In this document: positions 26,201 to 38,169 of the stretch, in pieces
How the letters are laid out: every line of letters starts with the position of its first letter
Position numbering within the stretch: position 1 is the stretch's first letter
From: Neckera pumila
Lineage: Eukaryota > Streptophyta > Bryopsida > Hypnales > Neckeraceae
NCBI GenBank assembly: GCA_963969595.1
Contig: OZ018409.1
Coordinates: 29,277,282 to 29,341,281, forward strand
Direction: 5' to 3'
DNA length: 64,000 bases
Program-made: the position numbers and the translations under genes
The notes under the pieces: generated by a model
Database searches by the model: none
The model's input: only the letters and a program-made list of their open reading frames with translations
What the model was told of the DNA's origin: nothing

Positions 26201-26561
26201 ACCCATGTTCTGGTTTGTCACAATCCTCATCCCAATATCCTGTGTATTGCCGTACGCTGTCTTCCAAGGCTACCAACGCATGTTCCACCCGATGGACCAT
26301 CATTTGATCCAAGAGATTCACTACCTCCAGAAGCACATCACGGACCCGGAGATGTACAAGGAGGAGAGGACGAAGGCGGTGCAGAAGACACACCAAGGAT
26401 TCTCATCAAGAGTGCAGGCCAGCATCAGCTTGGACAAGACCAAGCAACGGTTCTACGGGGATGAGAATTCAGGCGTGCCTGAGCAGAACAACAAGTCAAT
26501 GCCGAGGCATGTTGACCTGCTTGATAGGCCTCTCATAAACTTGAATGATAGACGCGTTTAG
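20201..26561 (+). CDS. ALA: P4-type phospholipid-transporting ATPase (aminophospholipid flippase, ALA family), complete
   Basis: Ten coding exons: 20201-20602, 21180-22540, 22694-22804, 23167-23443, 23597-23685, 23810-24128, 24527-24652, 24769-24867, 25056-25247, 25827-26561. All introns are GT-AG and the frame closes to 1236 residues, usual for plant ALA proteins. Visible motifs: N-terminal [12 protein letters not shown], actuator loop DGET near residue 198, the P4 signature PISL (Pro near 372, replacing the charged residue of ion pumps), phosphorylation motif DKTGTLT (Asp near 425), KGAD of the nucleotide-binding domain (about 621-624), TGDK (about 736) and hinge GDGANDVGM (about 870-878). 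Two hydrophobic segments precede the actuator domain and several follow exon 8, as expected for ten membrane spans. Known family role: ATP-driven flipping of phospholipids to the cytosolic leaflet of secretory and plasma membranes, usually with an ALIS/CDC50 beta subunit. Overall similarity is closest to the Arabidopsis ALA4-ALA12 group (from memory). The start is the first ATG in frame and is followed by conserved sequence. Confidence 0.96.
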
Positions 26562-29289
26562 AGTTGATTTATTTTTGTGTACTCTTCTCACCCCGATGTG
26601 TAGTTAATTATTTCGACCACCCCTCCCATTGTACCATAGTTCCTTGGGCAGTGTATTTTTACACTTTTGCCCCCCCTCCCTATCCAAATACCAATTCTTT
26701 TAATAAGAGTTGTTCCTGGTAGCGAATGGCTTCCATATTCCGAATTGAGTGTAATCAATATATTTTCTCTTTGGTACCCTTCCTATATCCAGTTCGTTTC
26801 GTTTCTCTGTCTGAACTGTTCGTTTGACTTGTGGCCTTTCTGCTGTTTTTCTCTAGATTTGATTCGTGTCTCCATGATTTGGTGATGACTCATTTCAGTA
26901 GCTGTTTTTCATTGATATGACTTGATTGAATGCAACATGTACTTCTACAACAGCAAGGAGAGAAAGCATGGACGGATATCAAGGGACAAACCTGAGGTGC
27001 AGCAGCAGGGAGATCATTCAGATGTGAAGCAAAGTAAAGCTGGTAAAAAAAGAGTGTACCGGCTCTGATATTTTTTAGGTCTATTTTTTCTCATTTCTAG
27101 AAGGAAAATTTTGCTGTGAATGACCAAAGGTGTTGTATGTGTCGGGGTTTCGTCTTTGAATATCGTCTACAGATGTATGCTGTTGCTAAACAGTAGATGA
27201 ATGTGAGTTGATCTGCTGGAACACCGCCGTACATCATCAACCCTGAAAATTGCTTTCTAGGGTGGAACTGAGGGTCTTGGTTCAGCATTAGTTGCGAGAG
27301 TCTGATGACTTCTTTCCAGTGCGGATTGAAGTTTTGGTGTATGTACAACATGATTCTTTTGTGTTGGTAGGGTTTGTAACTTTGAGCCTGAAGCTTCTGT
27401 ACAGTCACAATTGTGTAAATACAATGCTTTTCAGAGGTGAAATTTAAGTTTTTGACCTCTTTTCAGGACTATCTTCTGGTTTTTATAATGCATTTTCTAC
27501 CCAACTTGCATTGAAAATTCACAGCATCATTAACGTAGGAGATGCTAATTCTGTGCATGCTCCAAGAACTGTCCTATAATTAGACCATTCAGTGTTACTA
27601 TAGGAGTGAAAAATTGTCCAGTGATCAATTGATGCCATTTTGGGATTATTGTTGTACAGTTTTATGAGTGGTTGGGGATTGAGTTTGATTTGGAAGTAGA
27701 CAAAATTTCATTGTGAATAAGGTGGAGGAATTAAGGTGGGACACTTTGTGCCATCCAAGGCAATTACATTCACCATTTGCACCATTGATGGACAACTTCT
27801 TGACATTTAATGGTAGTACCTATAAAGCCTTGAATAGTATCCTATTGTTGTGAGCTTTTGAAAATCATATGTAATTGAATTTAGGTTTAAAATTACAAAT
27901 CAAATTGTGATGGATGTGTTTCCCTATCTTCTTTCCTTGAAAATTTGTTTGAAAATGATTCAATTAGTATAAAAGCCAATATGCTCTTAAATGGGTGTTT
28001 TTTGCACCTCCTATTTTAAGCCTTGGTAATAACTTGTCTTTGGGGTTCATGCAGAAAAGGGTAATTTATGTATTAATTTAAAGAAATCTATTGATGAAAA
28101 AGATTTTCAATTAGTGTTAGGCACTCTACAATTCATACTAGTTGGACATGTTTGTTTACTACTTCATGTTGGTGTATTTTCCATTTACTTGTTACTTGAG
28201 TTTTTAGCATTGGATGTGTTTGAGATTCTTTTTAATCCGAGAAGGTGTATTAGGAATCATACATACAATATCATATTTAACTTTGAAATACAAATTATGC
28301 ATTAAACTATGGCAAGACATAAATCATTGGATTGATAATTCAACAATTGACCTATGTAAGAAGATGCTAAAAGAACAAAAGATGCTCTTTTAGTGTATTT
28401 TGACATGATCTTGTACATCCTTGCTCTAGACTTGAATTTTAGACATTAAGATGATCTATTTTGAATTTGAGACCAACTCATGATATGAAGCTAATTAAGT
28501 CTAATTTCTATTCCAATTTGAAAATTTGTAGAATCCCTAAAATTCAATAATTTATTTTTTGAGTCTATATCCAAGGTCTATTAATGTTCTAATTATGAAA
28601 TTATTAAGAATTTTAGTGCACATCATGATGTTCTAAACTATAATATATAGTAGTGGTAATATTTTCAAAAAAATTAAGCATTTTTTGTATTCAATATGAA
28701 TTTCTTTAATTTTAAATATTTACCAAAAAAATTGAAATTTTAGGAAATGTAAAAGACAAGCATTTTCCTTTTTTAAAACAAAATAAAAATATTTACTCTC
28801 ATATTTAGTTAAAAATATCACTCATAGTTTAATATAATATACAGAGCAAAAACTATTGAGGTTTAGTACATGGTCTTAGGGTGCATGGTTTAGGAATTAT
28901 AAAGAAGAAGAATTCTAGTCTTCTTTTGAGGCGGGAGTGAAATAAGAATCTATTCATCTTGGATCCCATATGAAATTCATTTGAATAGCAAGAGTTATAC
29001 CAAGACTACAAACCTTTGTTAAAATGAAGATTCTATATTATTTTATATATAGACCTGATGGAAACTCCCCTTGAAGGAGTTCAAAGATGGACAGTAAGTT
29101 GTATATATTTTGTAGTATTGAGAAAGATTATATATTAGTGAGAAGGTTAGCATTTTATGATAAATATGAGATTTTAAGGTGAATCACTAAACGTGGGTAG
29201 AAGTTGGTTACTCTCTAAGTTTTTTCTTGTGAAGGAGTATGTATGTTGAGTGTTGCGATGTTACTAATGTTATTTAGTACTTGTTTAAT
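26562..29289. other. ALA 3' flank and AT-rich spacer
   Basis: The first few hundred bases are T-rich and leader- or UTR-like, with an AATAAG near 26702 that could serve polyadenylation. The sequence from 27.1k onward becomes ordinary AT-rich spacer. The minus-strand frame 27097-27408 has no recognised domain. Confidence 0.4.
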
Positions 29290-30770
29290 AGGTGATTTAA
29301 TTAATTTAAAATTTTCATGCAATTCTTGAATGGATGGAATATGTATAGTGCCCCTAACATTGCTTGTAAGAATTATGAGTGGTTTGACTTTTCAGCCATA
29401 CTTTGTTGTATTTTATATGAGATTTTGGTATTGGTGGTTTTATAGGTTAAAAAATTCACAGGAATATCTACCATTGCAAAATGTGAATCTTGTAAATTAT
29501 ATGGTATGGATTTTTAGATGGATTATTTAAAGGTACACTTAAGTGTGGTAGATTTTGAACAAAAAGTAGATTTGGATAGTGTCGGGATGCACTATTGCAG
29601 TTGTTTTGGTTAGGGCATTGACATGGATGAAGCCATGGGGATATTGTGGTTTCTAGAAGAAGGTCATCAAAATTTCATCCATTCATTTAAATAAGGCCTC
29701 TAGAGTCTGTGTATGAAGTTAATAGATTTTGTATTTTTTAAATGGCTTTATTATGTCTTTGGATATGAGGGTCTTTAGTGTGTGGATTTGTACACCATGG
29801 TACTATGTGTATCAATATATTTGTTTGGTTTAGATTATAGAGTTGACATAGGGTGCTTAGATATTTAGTTGACCAAAATAAATGTTTTTGTGCCTACCGC
29901 CATGTATTGGCCATATCTAAATTTGAAAAGGTGTGTGATTTGAGCATCAAATATATTTTTGTTGTCCTTGAATTTGTTAAATAATTTGTTATCAAATGTT
30001 TCAATTTTCTATAAAAAAATTTATGTTGAGAAATTGGAGTGCAAGCATTGTATTTTCTTTAACTTTTTTTTTTCCCAGGTATGCTTGTAGAAATCTAATA
30101 GGTCTTTCGGAGATTGAGGACCACTCATCTCAATATAAATAATGTGGCATGAAGTGTGTATGTTTGTAGTTGGTTTTAGGTAGTTTAATTAGGTAGTTTC
30201 ATTGTTTTCTTAAATTTATTTTCAATCTCTGCAAGTGCATTTGCTATTTCATTATTTTGTATGCTAGATTGTATTCTTACTTTGCGTATACTTAAAGCAC
30301 TTATATGGTATTTTAACATTTGTAAAATTGATATTTATATGTTTTTATCAAGGTGATTAAGTGGTGAGGTAGGACTTTTCATGTAACTGATGACAAGGTA
30401 AATGGAGTTAAGGCTCTCTAAAAAGACACATTGTGGTTCTTTTGGTCTTTCTTATCGGAGCTTTAGTAGGGTGGTGTAGATGGTAGATTGGTAGTGATTT
30501 CTACTCTAAATATATTCTGGAGGCCTAATAGTCTTGCTGATATTTTTATATTATATTTAAGGTTGTATATTCCGTATGCCAAAATTTCTTTGATCCAATT
30601 TCCAAAGCCTTGGGTGGGTTCTTGTAGTGGTATAAGGGAATTGTCTATGTAATAGAAATATAATTTATTATATTTAAATTTTGGACACGTCTTATACAAC
30701 GACATGTTAGCATTGTTTAGTACTTGTGTTGTTGTAGTGGAAAGAAAGGTAGAATTTTCCATATTTATGT
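29290..30770 (-). pseudogene. Decayed LINE-like polyprotein fragment with RNase H domain
   Basis: Minus-strand translation from 30762 gives DNSLIPLQEPTQGFGNWI, then YGIYNLKYNIKISARLLG and a FRVEITT segment, matching the Asp and Glu blocks of a non-LTR retrotransposon RNase H. NNEIANALAE (near 30255) matches the NEIAD block. Further downstream a remnant reads WLHPCQCPNQ and LLFVQNLP (near 29.6-29.5k), resembling a Cys-containing C-terminus. Many stops and frameshifts are present, and no reverse transcriptase domain was recognised upstream. Family assignment rests on motif pattern only. Confidence 0.5.
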
Positions 30771-30922
30771 TTTGTTAACTTTGAATTGTGGTGGTGTGGG
30801 ATGGATAAATTGTAAATAAGCTTTGGTGTTTGAAATTCTATAGTTTTACTATATAAATTGGCAATTAGCATATTTTTTCTTAAAGGATGTGTTTTGGGGT
30901 GTACATAGAGTAGGTGTAGTGC

Positions 30923-30950
30923 TAATGGTTCTTTAACCCCTAAAGGGCCA
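30923..30950. mobile_element. Orphan left terminus of the TTAA family
   Basis: TTAA followed by CCCCTAAAGGGCCAAATAAC near 30933-30956. No partner end was found nearby. It directly precedes a fold-back element. Confidence 0.4.
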
Positions 30951-31041
30951 AATAACAATTTTTGGCAATATAGCAAATTTGGGCAGCTCATATGTTTTTT
31001 GTACTTTTTTTTGAGACAAAGAGACATGATCCATTAATCTT

Positions 31042-32035
31042 ATATGTCTAGAAATGAGAAGACAAGTTCTTATACAAGAGGGAAAATAGGAGGTAAAACA
31101 ACCCATGTAGAATATGTAAATTAGGAGCTCAATCATTCATAGTCAAGTCAAATATAGGAATTGTGTTCAAAGTAGAATGTTAGACTTTATATAGGCATAG
31201 TAGAATTAAATTTTTTTCAAAATCTTTCAATTAGGTTAATGTGGAGAATCAAGATAACTTTCATCTTCAAAAATCCATTTGAGATTTAAAATTTTTAAAG
31301 AAAAGTTATGAACAAAGTTCACAGAGGATGTTTGAAAATGTAAAAGAAAATGTTCTTGTCAACCCTAATTTGAAATTTGCCTATAACTTTTGATTGAAGG
31401 CATGAAATTTTAAACACATTTTAGTGATGAAATTTACCTTGATTTTCCGCATTAACCAAATTCAATTTTTTTGATAAATGTCTTTCTACTATGCCTAAAT
31501 GAAGTCTGAACTTCTACTTTGAACATACTTCTGGCTTTTGACTTAATCCCTAAATGCCCAAGGCTTGATGTGGGCTTCTTAGAATTTGCTCTAAATTGAA
31601 CAAAAAGTCAACATTTTGATAAGTTGAAACAATTTTTTTTTAATTGTAACTATGTATTTGAGGCTCATTTCCAAGAGCACTCAATACTACATAAAGCTAA
31701 TATTACTATAAGTACCCTTATACAAAATTTTAAACAAAAAAATCATAATCATTCATTTTCAAAATTGGATTTTTGATGTTAAAACTAAACTTCAAAAATA
31801 TATATAATTTTTTTTCAAGATTTTTAGAGAAAATCCATCTTTTTATTATAAAAGAATTTTTCAAAGTTTTGTCGACACCAAAATTGGAGTCTTGAGCATT
31901 TAGAGATTAACTATAGGCAATTGAGCTCCTGCTAAATCTAATTTATATATTCAATATGAGTTGTTCTATCTCCTACTACCTCTCTTGTATAAACAACTTG
32001 TCTTTTCATCTCTATACACCAAAATAAGTGGCTTT
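31042..32035. mobile_element. Fold-back element, copy 2, longest, interrupted by the 360 bp TTAA element
   Basis: Inner arms 31143-31335 and 31350-31540 pair around about 31343. Outer arms also pair: AGACAAGTTCTTATACAAGA (31059) with TCTTGTATAAACAACTTGTC (31984). Removing 31547-31910 restores the symmetry, so the inverted repeat spans nearly the whole element. Confidence 0.6.
31547..31906. mobile_element. Short (360 bp) TTAA-flanked element of the same terminal type
   Basis: Flanked by TTAA at 31543-31546 and 31907-31910. The left end TCCCTAAATGCCCAAGGC pairs with the right end GTCTTGAGCATTTAGAGA. It interrupts a fold-back element. The homologous uninterrupted site at 9655-9658 shows a single TTAA in the same context (TGACTTAACTAGG followed by GTTGAGCTTC). 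This related empty site defines the target duplication directly. Confidence 0.8.
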
Positions 32036-32282
32036 GAAGCTATGTGATATAGTTGCCAAATATTTTGATTTTTTAAAATAAAACTGAGTCTTCTAAAATT
32101 ATAATTTATAGAGCAAGGGAACACCTTTATATATAAGGGAAATGTGGGTGTTCAAAGGATATAATATATGATGTATTTATCTAGTGGTAGTGATCCATAT
32201 TGAATCAAGAATAGCAAATCCTAACCTGGCCTCTTTCTGCACAATATGCCAACTGCATTTGAATTCATTTTGGATGTTTTAA

Positions 32283-33202
32283 TCCCTAAAGTCCCATTAT
32301 TCCTCGGGGGACAAATTAGATTTTGGTTAGGTTTACGTGACTTCAATTTTTGGTGAAACTTTTTGAAACTTTCTCATAGGATAGAAAAATCAATTAGCTT
32401 CATGGGAATTGTAATTTTTATTTCAATTGGTTCCTGGGAGTAAAAGTTATACCACAGAATGCCTAGAATTGAACTTAGTGAGTAGCACAAAAAAAAAGAA
32501 GTCAAGACAAACGAATCTTTTTGCTTCTTAAATTATTTCATTTTTGCCTACATGTGAAGCTTTGATTCATTCTATTTGGAATACAAATGAGAAAGTTAAG
32601 GACAATATTGTTTTTTGAGCAATCTAAACATCTTTTGGAAAAAATAACTTATAAGATTCATTTTTGAATGCAATTTTTGCAATTTTTGAAGAAAAACTAT
32701 TGGACAAGGTTGAAATTGCTTGCTAAGAAAATCTCACCATTGGAATTATTGTGTTTCAATCCCATCTTAAAGCTATTAACAATTTACTTTTTCTTTCAAT
32801 TTTAGACCTACTTCTACTTCACGAATTTCTAAAGAATGAAATTCAAGTGTGTTTATTTTGTAATTTTTTTCCTAGACTTTCAGCTCAATTCTTCAACATA
32901 AAATTTTTTAAATCCAAAGTCTGCAATGCAAAAAAATTCCAAAAATGGCTGTCAAAGTCATTTGAAATTGCAAGCTAGTGTTCAAAAGAACTTTCTTTTT
33001 CAACTTTGAATGCTAATATCTTCCAATCTATGCGGTCAAACTTCATGAAATTTTTATCACTTGATTTCAAATAAGTGAAGTACAAGATCATATGATTAGA
33101 TTATAAGGAAAAGTTGTTTTTGGTCTTCTGGGGCAAAATTGCAACAAAAATGACAATTTTGAGTGGTTTTTGACCAAAAAGATGGCCTTGCAATTTTAGG
33201 GG
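32283..33202. mobile_element. TTAA-flanked 0.9 kb element, copy 6
   Basis: 920 bp between TTAA 32279-32282 and TTAA 33203-33206. The left end is TCCCTAAAGTCCCATTATTC; the right end is GGCCTTGCAATTTTAGGGG. Orientation as copy 4. Confidence 0.72.
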
Positions 33203-34329
33203 TTAAACCATAAATTGATCAAACTTGACAAAGCCATAAATTTTGGCTGATTTTTTCCCCTCTTCTAGGGTTAGCTAAAATCTAAATCTCCATTACTAAT
33301 GTTTTGAAGGAATTATTGTATTTGCAAAACAAAAATTGTTGAAAAATCGACTAAGTATAAGAGTTTTCTTGAAGCTAGTTCCTAATTGGTATTTTTTGGT
33401 TCATGTTCCTCAATTTGAAATGTTAAGAAATTTTTAAATGTGGCCAACTTTGTCATAAAAACAAAACAAAATGTTCAAGTAAAAAAGTGAAATTAACTTG
33501 TGCAAAAGCCTCCTCAAATCATAGCTACTTGGAATATGAATCCCTCCAAAAGCATTTTTTGAACTTCAAATATTATAATCTCACAATTTATGGAACTGAA
33601 ACCTCTGTCATTTTTTTTAAAATTTTTAGCATAATGAAGTAGTCTACCACTAGAGTCTCATGATAACTAAAGATACAACAAGATTTATTTCTAAATTGTT
33701 TTAGGGCCTTTGCCATCAAATTGGCCAATTTTGAAAGTTAATTTTTGGTGAAATATAGTCATAGAACTTTAGAGATTAAATGATTTTTGTTTTATGTGGG
33801 ATGGGTCAATAGATTTGTAATATGTGATGAAATTAGTTGAAAGTATGTCAATACATGTCTGTCTTCAAAATCGGATGGGTAGAGTTGTAGTTGATTATAT
33901 CAATGAATGTTAGAAATATTAATATAATAATGTTTTTTGGGTTTGTATATACTGCTAGTCTAGTCCAATGTATTGCTTGTAATGCTATTTGTTTGTTAAA
34001 TGGATGAGCAAGTCCATTTCTAGACCATTGGTGTAAGTAAGTTGGACCTAATGAGTTGAAAATGGCATCATACTTGAAGGGTGAATAAAATGCTTAAAAT
34101 TGTATAGGGCTTGAGTACACTCCTGGAAACAAAGATAAGGTCGGCCACACATATTTCAATTTTTTTACTTGTAGTGCACAATTCAAGAAAATTGAGAAAG
34201 TAAAAAATGTAATTTGTGCAGATTGAAAATTGGGATAGGGCCATATGTAGTTGTACGCATACAAACGCTTATAGGGGCATTCCAAAATCCAAAGCAATGA
34301 AATATTGCCTCACTAATTTATTAATTGTC

Positions 34330-35200
34330 CCTCTTTGACATATCAATACTTGTGTACAACACATTTTCATAGTTTGAAGGAGCCTCTTGATGTGATTTAG
34401 ATCAATGCCTTCCATGTGGTCTCAATGACTTCTTTCAGCTTTACTATGTTTTCATATTGCTTTCCATTGGCGTACACAATACGCTATAGCATTCTCTAAA
34501 CATTCTCAATAGGGTTCACGCCACGGCATAGGTGTAATTTGATGCTCACACAACCAAGCTGGAGGGCTTGTGCTGTATAGATTAACGCATTATCATGTTA
34601 GAAAATGATGTTGCTATGCATGAGCAAAGAAAAAGGTAGGAGGTGATTCTTTAGAGGCTAGAGTCTTTGTATACAAGCGTGAATTCTGTTTTCCGCACAA
34701 AAACACAATGATTGAGTGACCCTTGTTGCTTATTGTAGCCCAAATTATGATTGGCCTCCACCTTGCTAGCAATGAAAAGAAATTCAATCTAAACAATCTT
34801 GATGGCTTCAAATACTAAAGTCTTTTCTCATCGCTAAATTCCAAGTTTTCTAGCCCAAACTAAGATTGGCGCCCCTTTGTACTTTGCAAACTTAAAGTGC
34901 TTGCTATCATGGAGCGCAACAGCTAGAAACAGTCAAATTGAGGTCGCTAATAAGCTTTAAGAAAGAGCTTTCCAAAATCGTTTGGCCTTGTCCTTTCCAC
35001 TTATTTTGTGCCGCATATGGTTGTTAAAGTTCCGTTCAAATCCTTTTGGATCCTTTAGAACCGTGTTGACCACGTTTGGAGCCCGTTTCAAACTTGGCCC
35101 TTCCGCTCATTCCTTCCTTGCTTGCCTTCAAAATGATCCTTTGTTCTTTGTCGCTCAGAGTCTTTCTCCTACCTATGCTACAACAAAAATAATTGTACGA
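34330..35200 (-). pseudogene. Decayed Tc1/mariner-type transposase
   Basis: Read on the minus strand in shifting frames, the stretch shows the expected order of Tc1/mariner motifs. LSDKEQRIILKASKEGMSGR (N-terminal helix-turn-helix, near 35158-35095) comes first. FSDEKR (first catalytic Asp region, near 34840) and IIWATIS (equivalent of VMVWGCIS, near 34735) follow. Then come HDNA (second catalytic Asp, near 34593) and NPIENV (near 34513). Stops interrupt it, including one just before HDNA and one right after NPIENV at the position of the usual Trp, and several frameshifts are needed. It cannot encode an active enzyme. Terminal repeats were not identified. Confidence 0.72.
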
Positions 35201-37499
35201 CAAACATGTGTGTAGAAAAAGGCTTGTTTTTATGTGTAGAAAATGGCTTGTGATGTATACTTAGTTGCTAAAAGTTGCACAACCCTATCTATATTCCAGC
35301 TTGCATAACTCACCTTTTACACTTCCTCACTTTTTTCATGCTATGCATTTCGACACATGGCAAAAAATTCTCATGTATTATCATTTACAAAATGTGTCTA
35401 AACTTTAGTTAAGCATTTTGCATGAAATGCCAATCCTAATATTTTGGTGTAGTAATTCCCATTGTGGCTTGGACATTTTAGTATTTATATCAATAAAGTT
35501 GAATTTCAATCATTTAGTTATTGACACTTTTTTTGATTTAACATATGATTCAATAAATTTGCTTTGTAGCTTTAAATCCTTTGTGTGAATGATATTTTTA
35601 CAATCTTCTTGCCTTTGGTGTTTGTTTTGGCTTCAATAATTCCACACATTGATTTCTACCATCTAAAACAATTGATAGTAGGAATCAATTGCCTTATTTT
35701 TTTCTAATCTTTATGAGAGAATTTTTTGGCTATAAGTTTTGTCTTTAAATCTAAGAAAAGAAGGTTCTGTAGAAAAGTTGGACACTTTGCATAATTTTCT
35801 TGGAGCTTTAAAAATAATTTGTAACTATTTATAAACAATATTGCTTAGATGCATATTTTTGACATTCAAAGAACTAATTTACGTCCAATACAACATTATT
35901 AGAACTTAAATTGGACTTTAAGATCATCTATTATAATTTCACATATTGATAAGTGAATAAAATAAATCTCAATTTGCACTTGTGGTCATAACACACTTCT
36001 GTTGTATCAAAATTTAGATTATAGGATAATTTCTGTATACCCATACGTAGGAAGAAAGCCTTGCGCCCATATGGACAACATGATTTTCCAATTATTAGAT
36101 GACCCTTGAACTATACTATAATTTGAAAATATGTTATATTAGGTATTGAAAATTTAAGAAAAATTCCTAATAACAATGAAAATCAAGAATGTGACAAATT
36201 AACAAAGTTGCATTCTAAATAACAAATGATTTTTGGATAATATGAAAAGAATAAAATTTGTAATTAAAAAGACAATTTTTGCTTATGCTACAATTAAATA
36301 TGTAGAAATTGAAGTAAAGAAGAACCTTTGGGTGTAACTTACTTCATTTTGTATTCTTGATTAAATTTTAGTTTTCAAAGTTAAAAATAAAAATTTGACT
36401 TTGTAAACTAATGCTCAATCATATAAACAACTGAAAGAGCTTCTAGAACTTATAGGTTTGATACTTAGTATTGTGGATTTTTCATTTGGTAATTTTGTTT
36501 TTAGGGATTTAATTCAAGGTCTTTGGATAAAAAAACAACTACTTTGGGATACTCAAGGACTGAGGCATTTTAGTAATAACTCATCATTTTATAATATTAA
36601 AATTTAAAATAATAATGATAATCCTAAATTATGAAATAGAACTTTTTATTTTGAACATAAATACTAGTTCTTTTCAAAGGTATCAATACCCAACTTCTTA
36701 ATTTTTAAGGTCACTAGAGCCAAATGACACTTATGAATGTCAAACAAATTTTTTATAAATTTAGAATCAAATAATTTTTATTTTTAATGTGCATACAACT
36801 TTATTAGTGATAGAAACACATCATTGCATCAAGAGCATGTCACATTAATTACTTTTTGATTAGAGAAGTGATCTTATTTTCACAAAATCAACATATTCAT
36901 GCAATATATATAGTACTTCTAACCTTTTGTTATTGATTATAGATTTTGACATTTATAATGATTAAATTTTCCTCTTGAACAAAACAAGCAAGTTCATAGA
37001 GCTTCCCAAATCTAGTTTCTGTTTGAAGACTATGAAAAAATTCTTTAAATATAAATATTTTATCATAGTTTGAAGTTGCGAATCAATAACTACAATACTA
37101 GATACCAAATCTATAGGGCAAATTTGGTGAAGAATAATTTTAAGAAGAAAATATCAGCCAATTTTAAAAAAAAATTATTTATTTATTTATGGTAAAAAAA
37201 TAATCTTAAATAATATTTCTATTTTCTTACATCTAAAAAACCTTATTCTTTCATAATAATAAAAAAATACCTGGCAAATTGGTAGTGAATTATTTATATA
37301 TTTTCAACAACAAAAAATTTCTTCTTTTTTTCTAAAAAGATTCATAGTATCTTCATAATATTGTACAAATAAAAAGATTCTATAACTATTATGACCTGGT
37401 TTCATCTGAAAAAATTATAAAAAAAATTCATTCACAAATAGCGGCAAACTGGAGCATACGGTACTGCTATTAGATTTTGAAGTTTGACAGCACGGTCAT
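35201..37499. other. Very AT-rich spacer, nothing recognised
   Basis: Long A/T runs, no frame above 60 codons, no recognised repeat. It ends sharply at the CT-rich ARIA promoter. Confidence 0.45.
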
Positions 37500-38169
37500 A
37501 GGCTCCCTCTCTCTCTCTCAAAGTAAAGAAGCCACTGACCCCCCGCAGTAGCGCATCCCCGTCCTTCTTCTTCTTGTCACCCTTTTACTTCCGCGAGGAC
37601 GACGGTCTGTTGCTGGTGCTACTGCTGCAGATCCATCACCACGAAACAATTCAATTGCAGTAGCATCCTTCCGTCTCTCTCTCTGCTCTGCTTTGAGAAC
37701 AAACACCTTGCCGATCTTATATGCTTCTCGCACATTTCGCACATTTCCTCCGTCGGCGATGTGTTTCCCTTTCAAAGAGCTTTCGGAACATTCCCTTTCC
37801 GGATTCCTCTCGGTTTCCACAACCTTCCAATAACGGGAAACCTCTCTCTCTCTCTCTCTCCCTCTCTTCCTTCCCTCGTACTTCTGTGTTGCGGTTTCTC
37901 TTTCCTTTTTTTTGGATCTGGATGTGTGCTGTTTGAGATTCTCTCGACCATAGATAGGCGCTTTCTTTGTTTGTGGTGCGCGGCTTTGTTGTTTTAGGTT
38001 AGCAGCAGGGGCCGGGAGGGTTTTAGAAGAGTCAGAATTAGTTGATTAAGGAGCGATAGGATGTTGTAGAATGAGCTTCTTTGTTTTCCTGTCTCGCTGC
38101 TGTGTTTAGGAACAGTTTCTTGATTGAGAGGAGGTGGTGGGAGGGAGTGTTGGATTGTTTTTTGGTTCC
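37500..38169 (+). promoter_or_regulatory. CT-rich promoter and 5' leader of the ARIA-like gene, with upstream ATGs
   Basis: Composition switches from about 80% AT to CT-rich near 37500. CT microsatellite tracts lie at about 37507-37520 and 37842-37862, common in plant leaders. Upstream ATG frames on the same strand are 37721-37936 (71 codons, Ser/Leu/Phe-rich from the CT tract), 38061-38069 (two codons) and 38071-38109 (12 codons). No ATG lies between 38109 and the main start at 38170. A leader intron is possible but I cannot place its borders. Confidence 0.45.

Noticed and set aside
28114..28305. Hydrophobic 63-codon frame
   Set aside because: Phe/Leu-rich translation of AT-rich DNA with no homologous motif or gene context.
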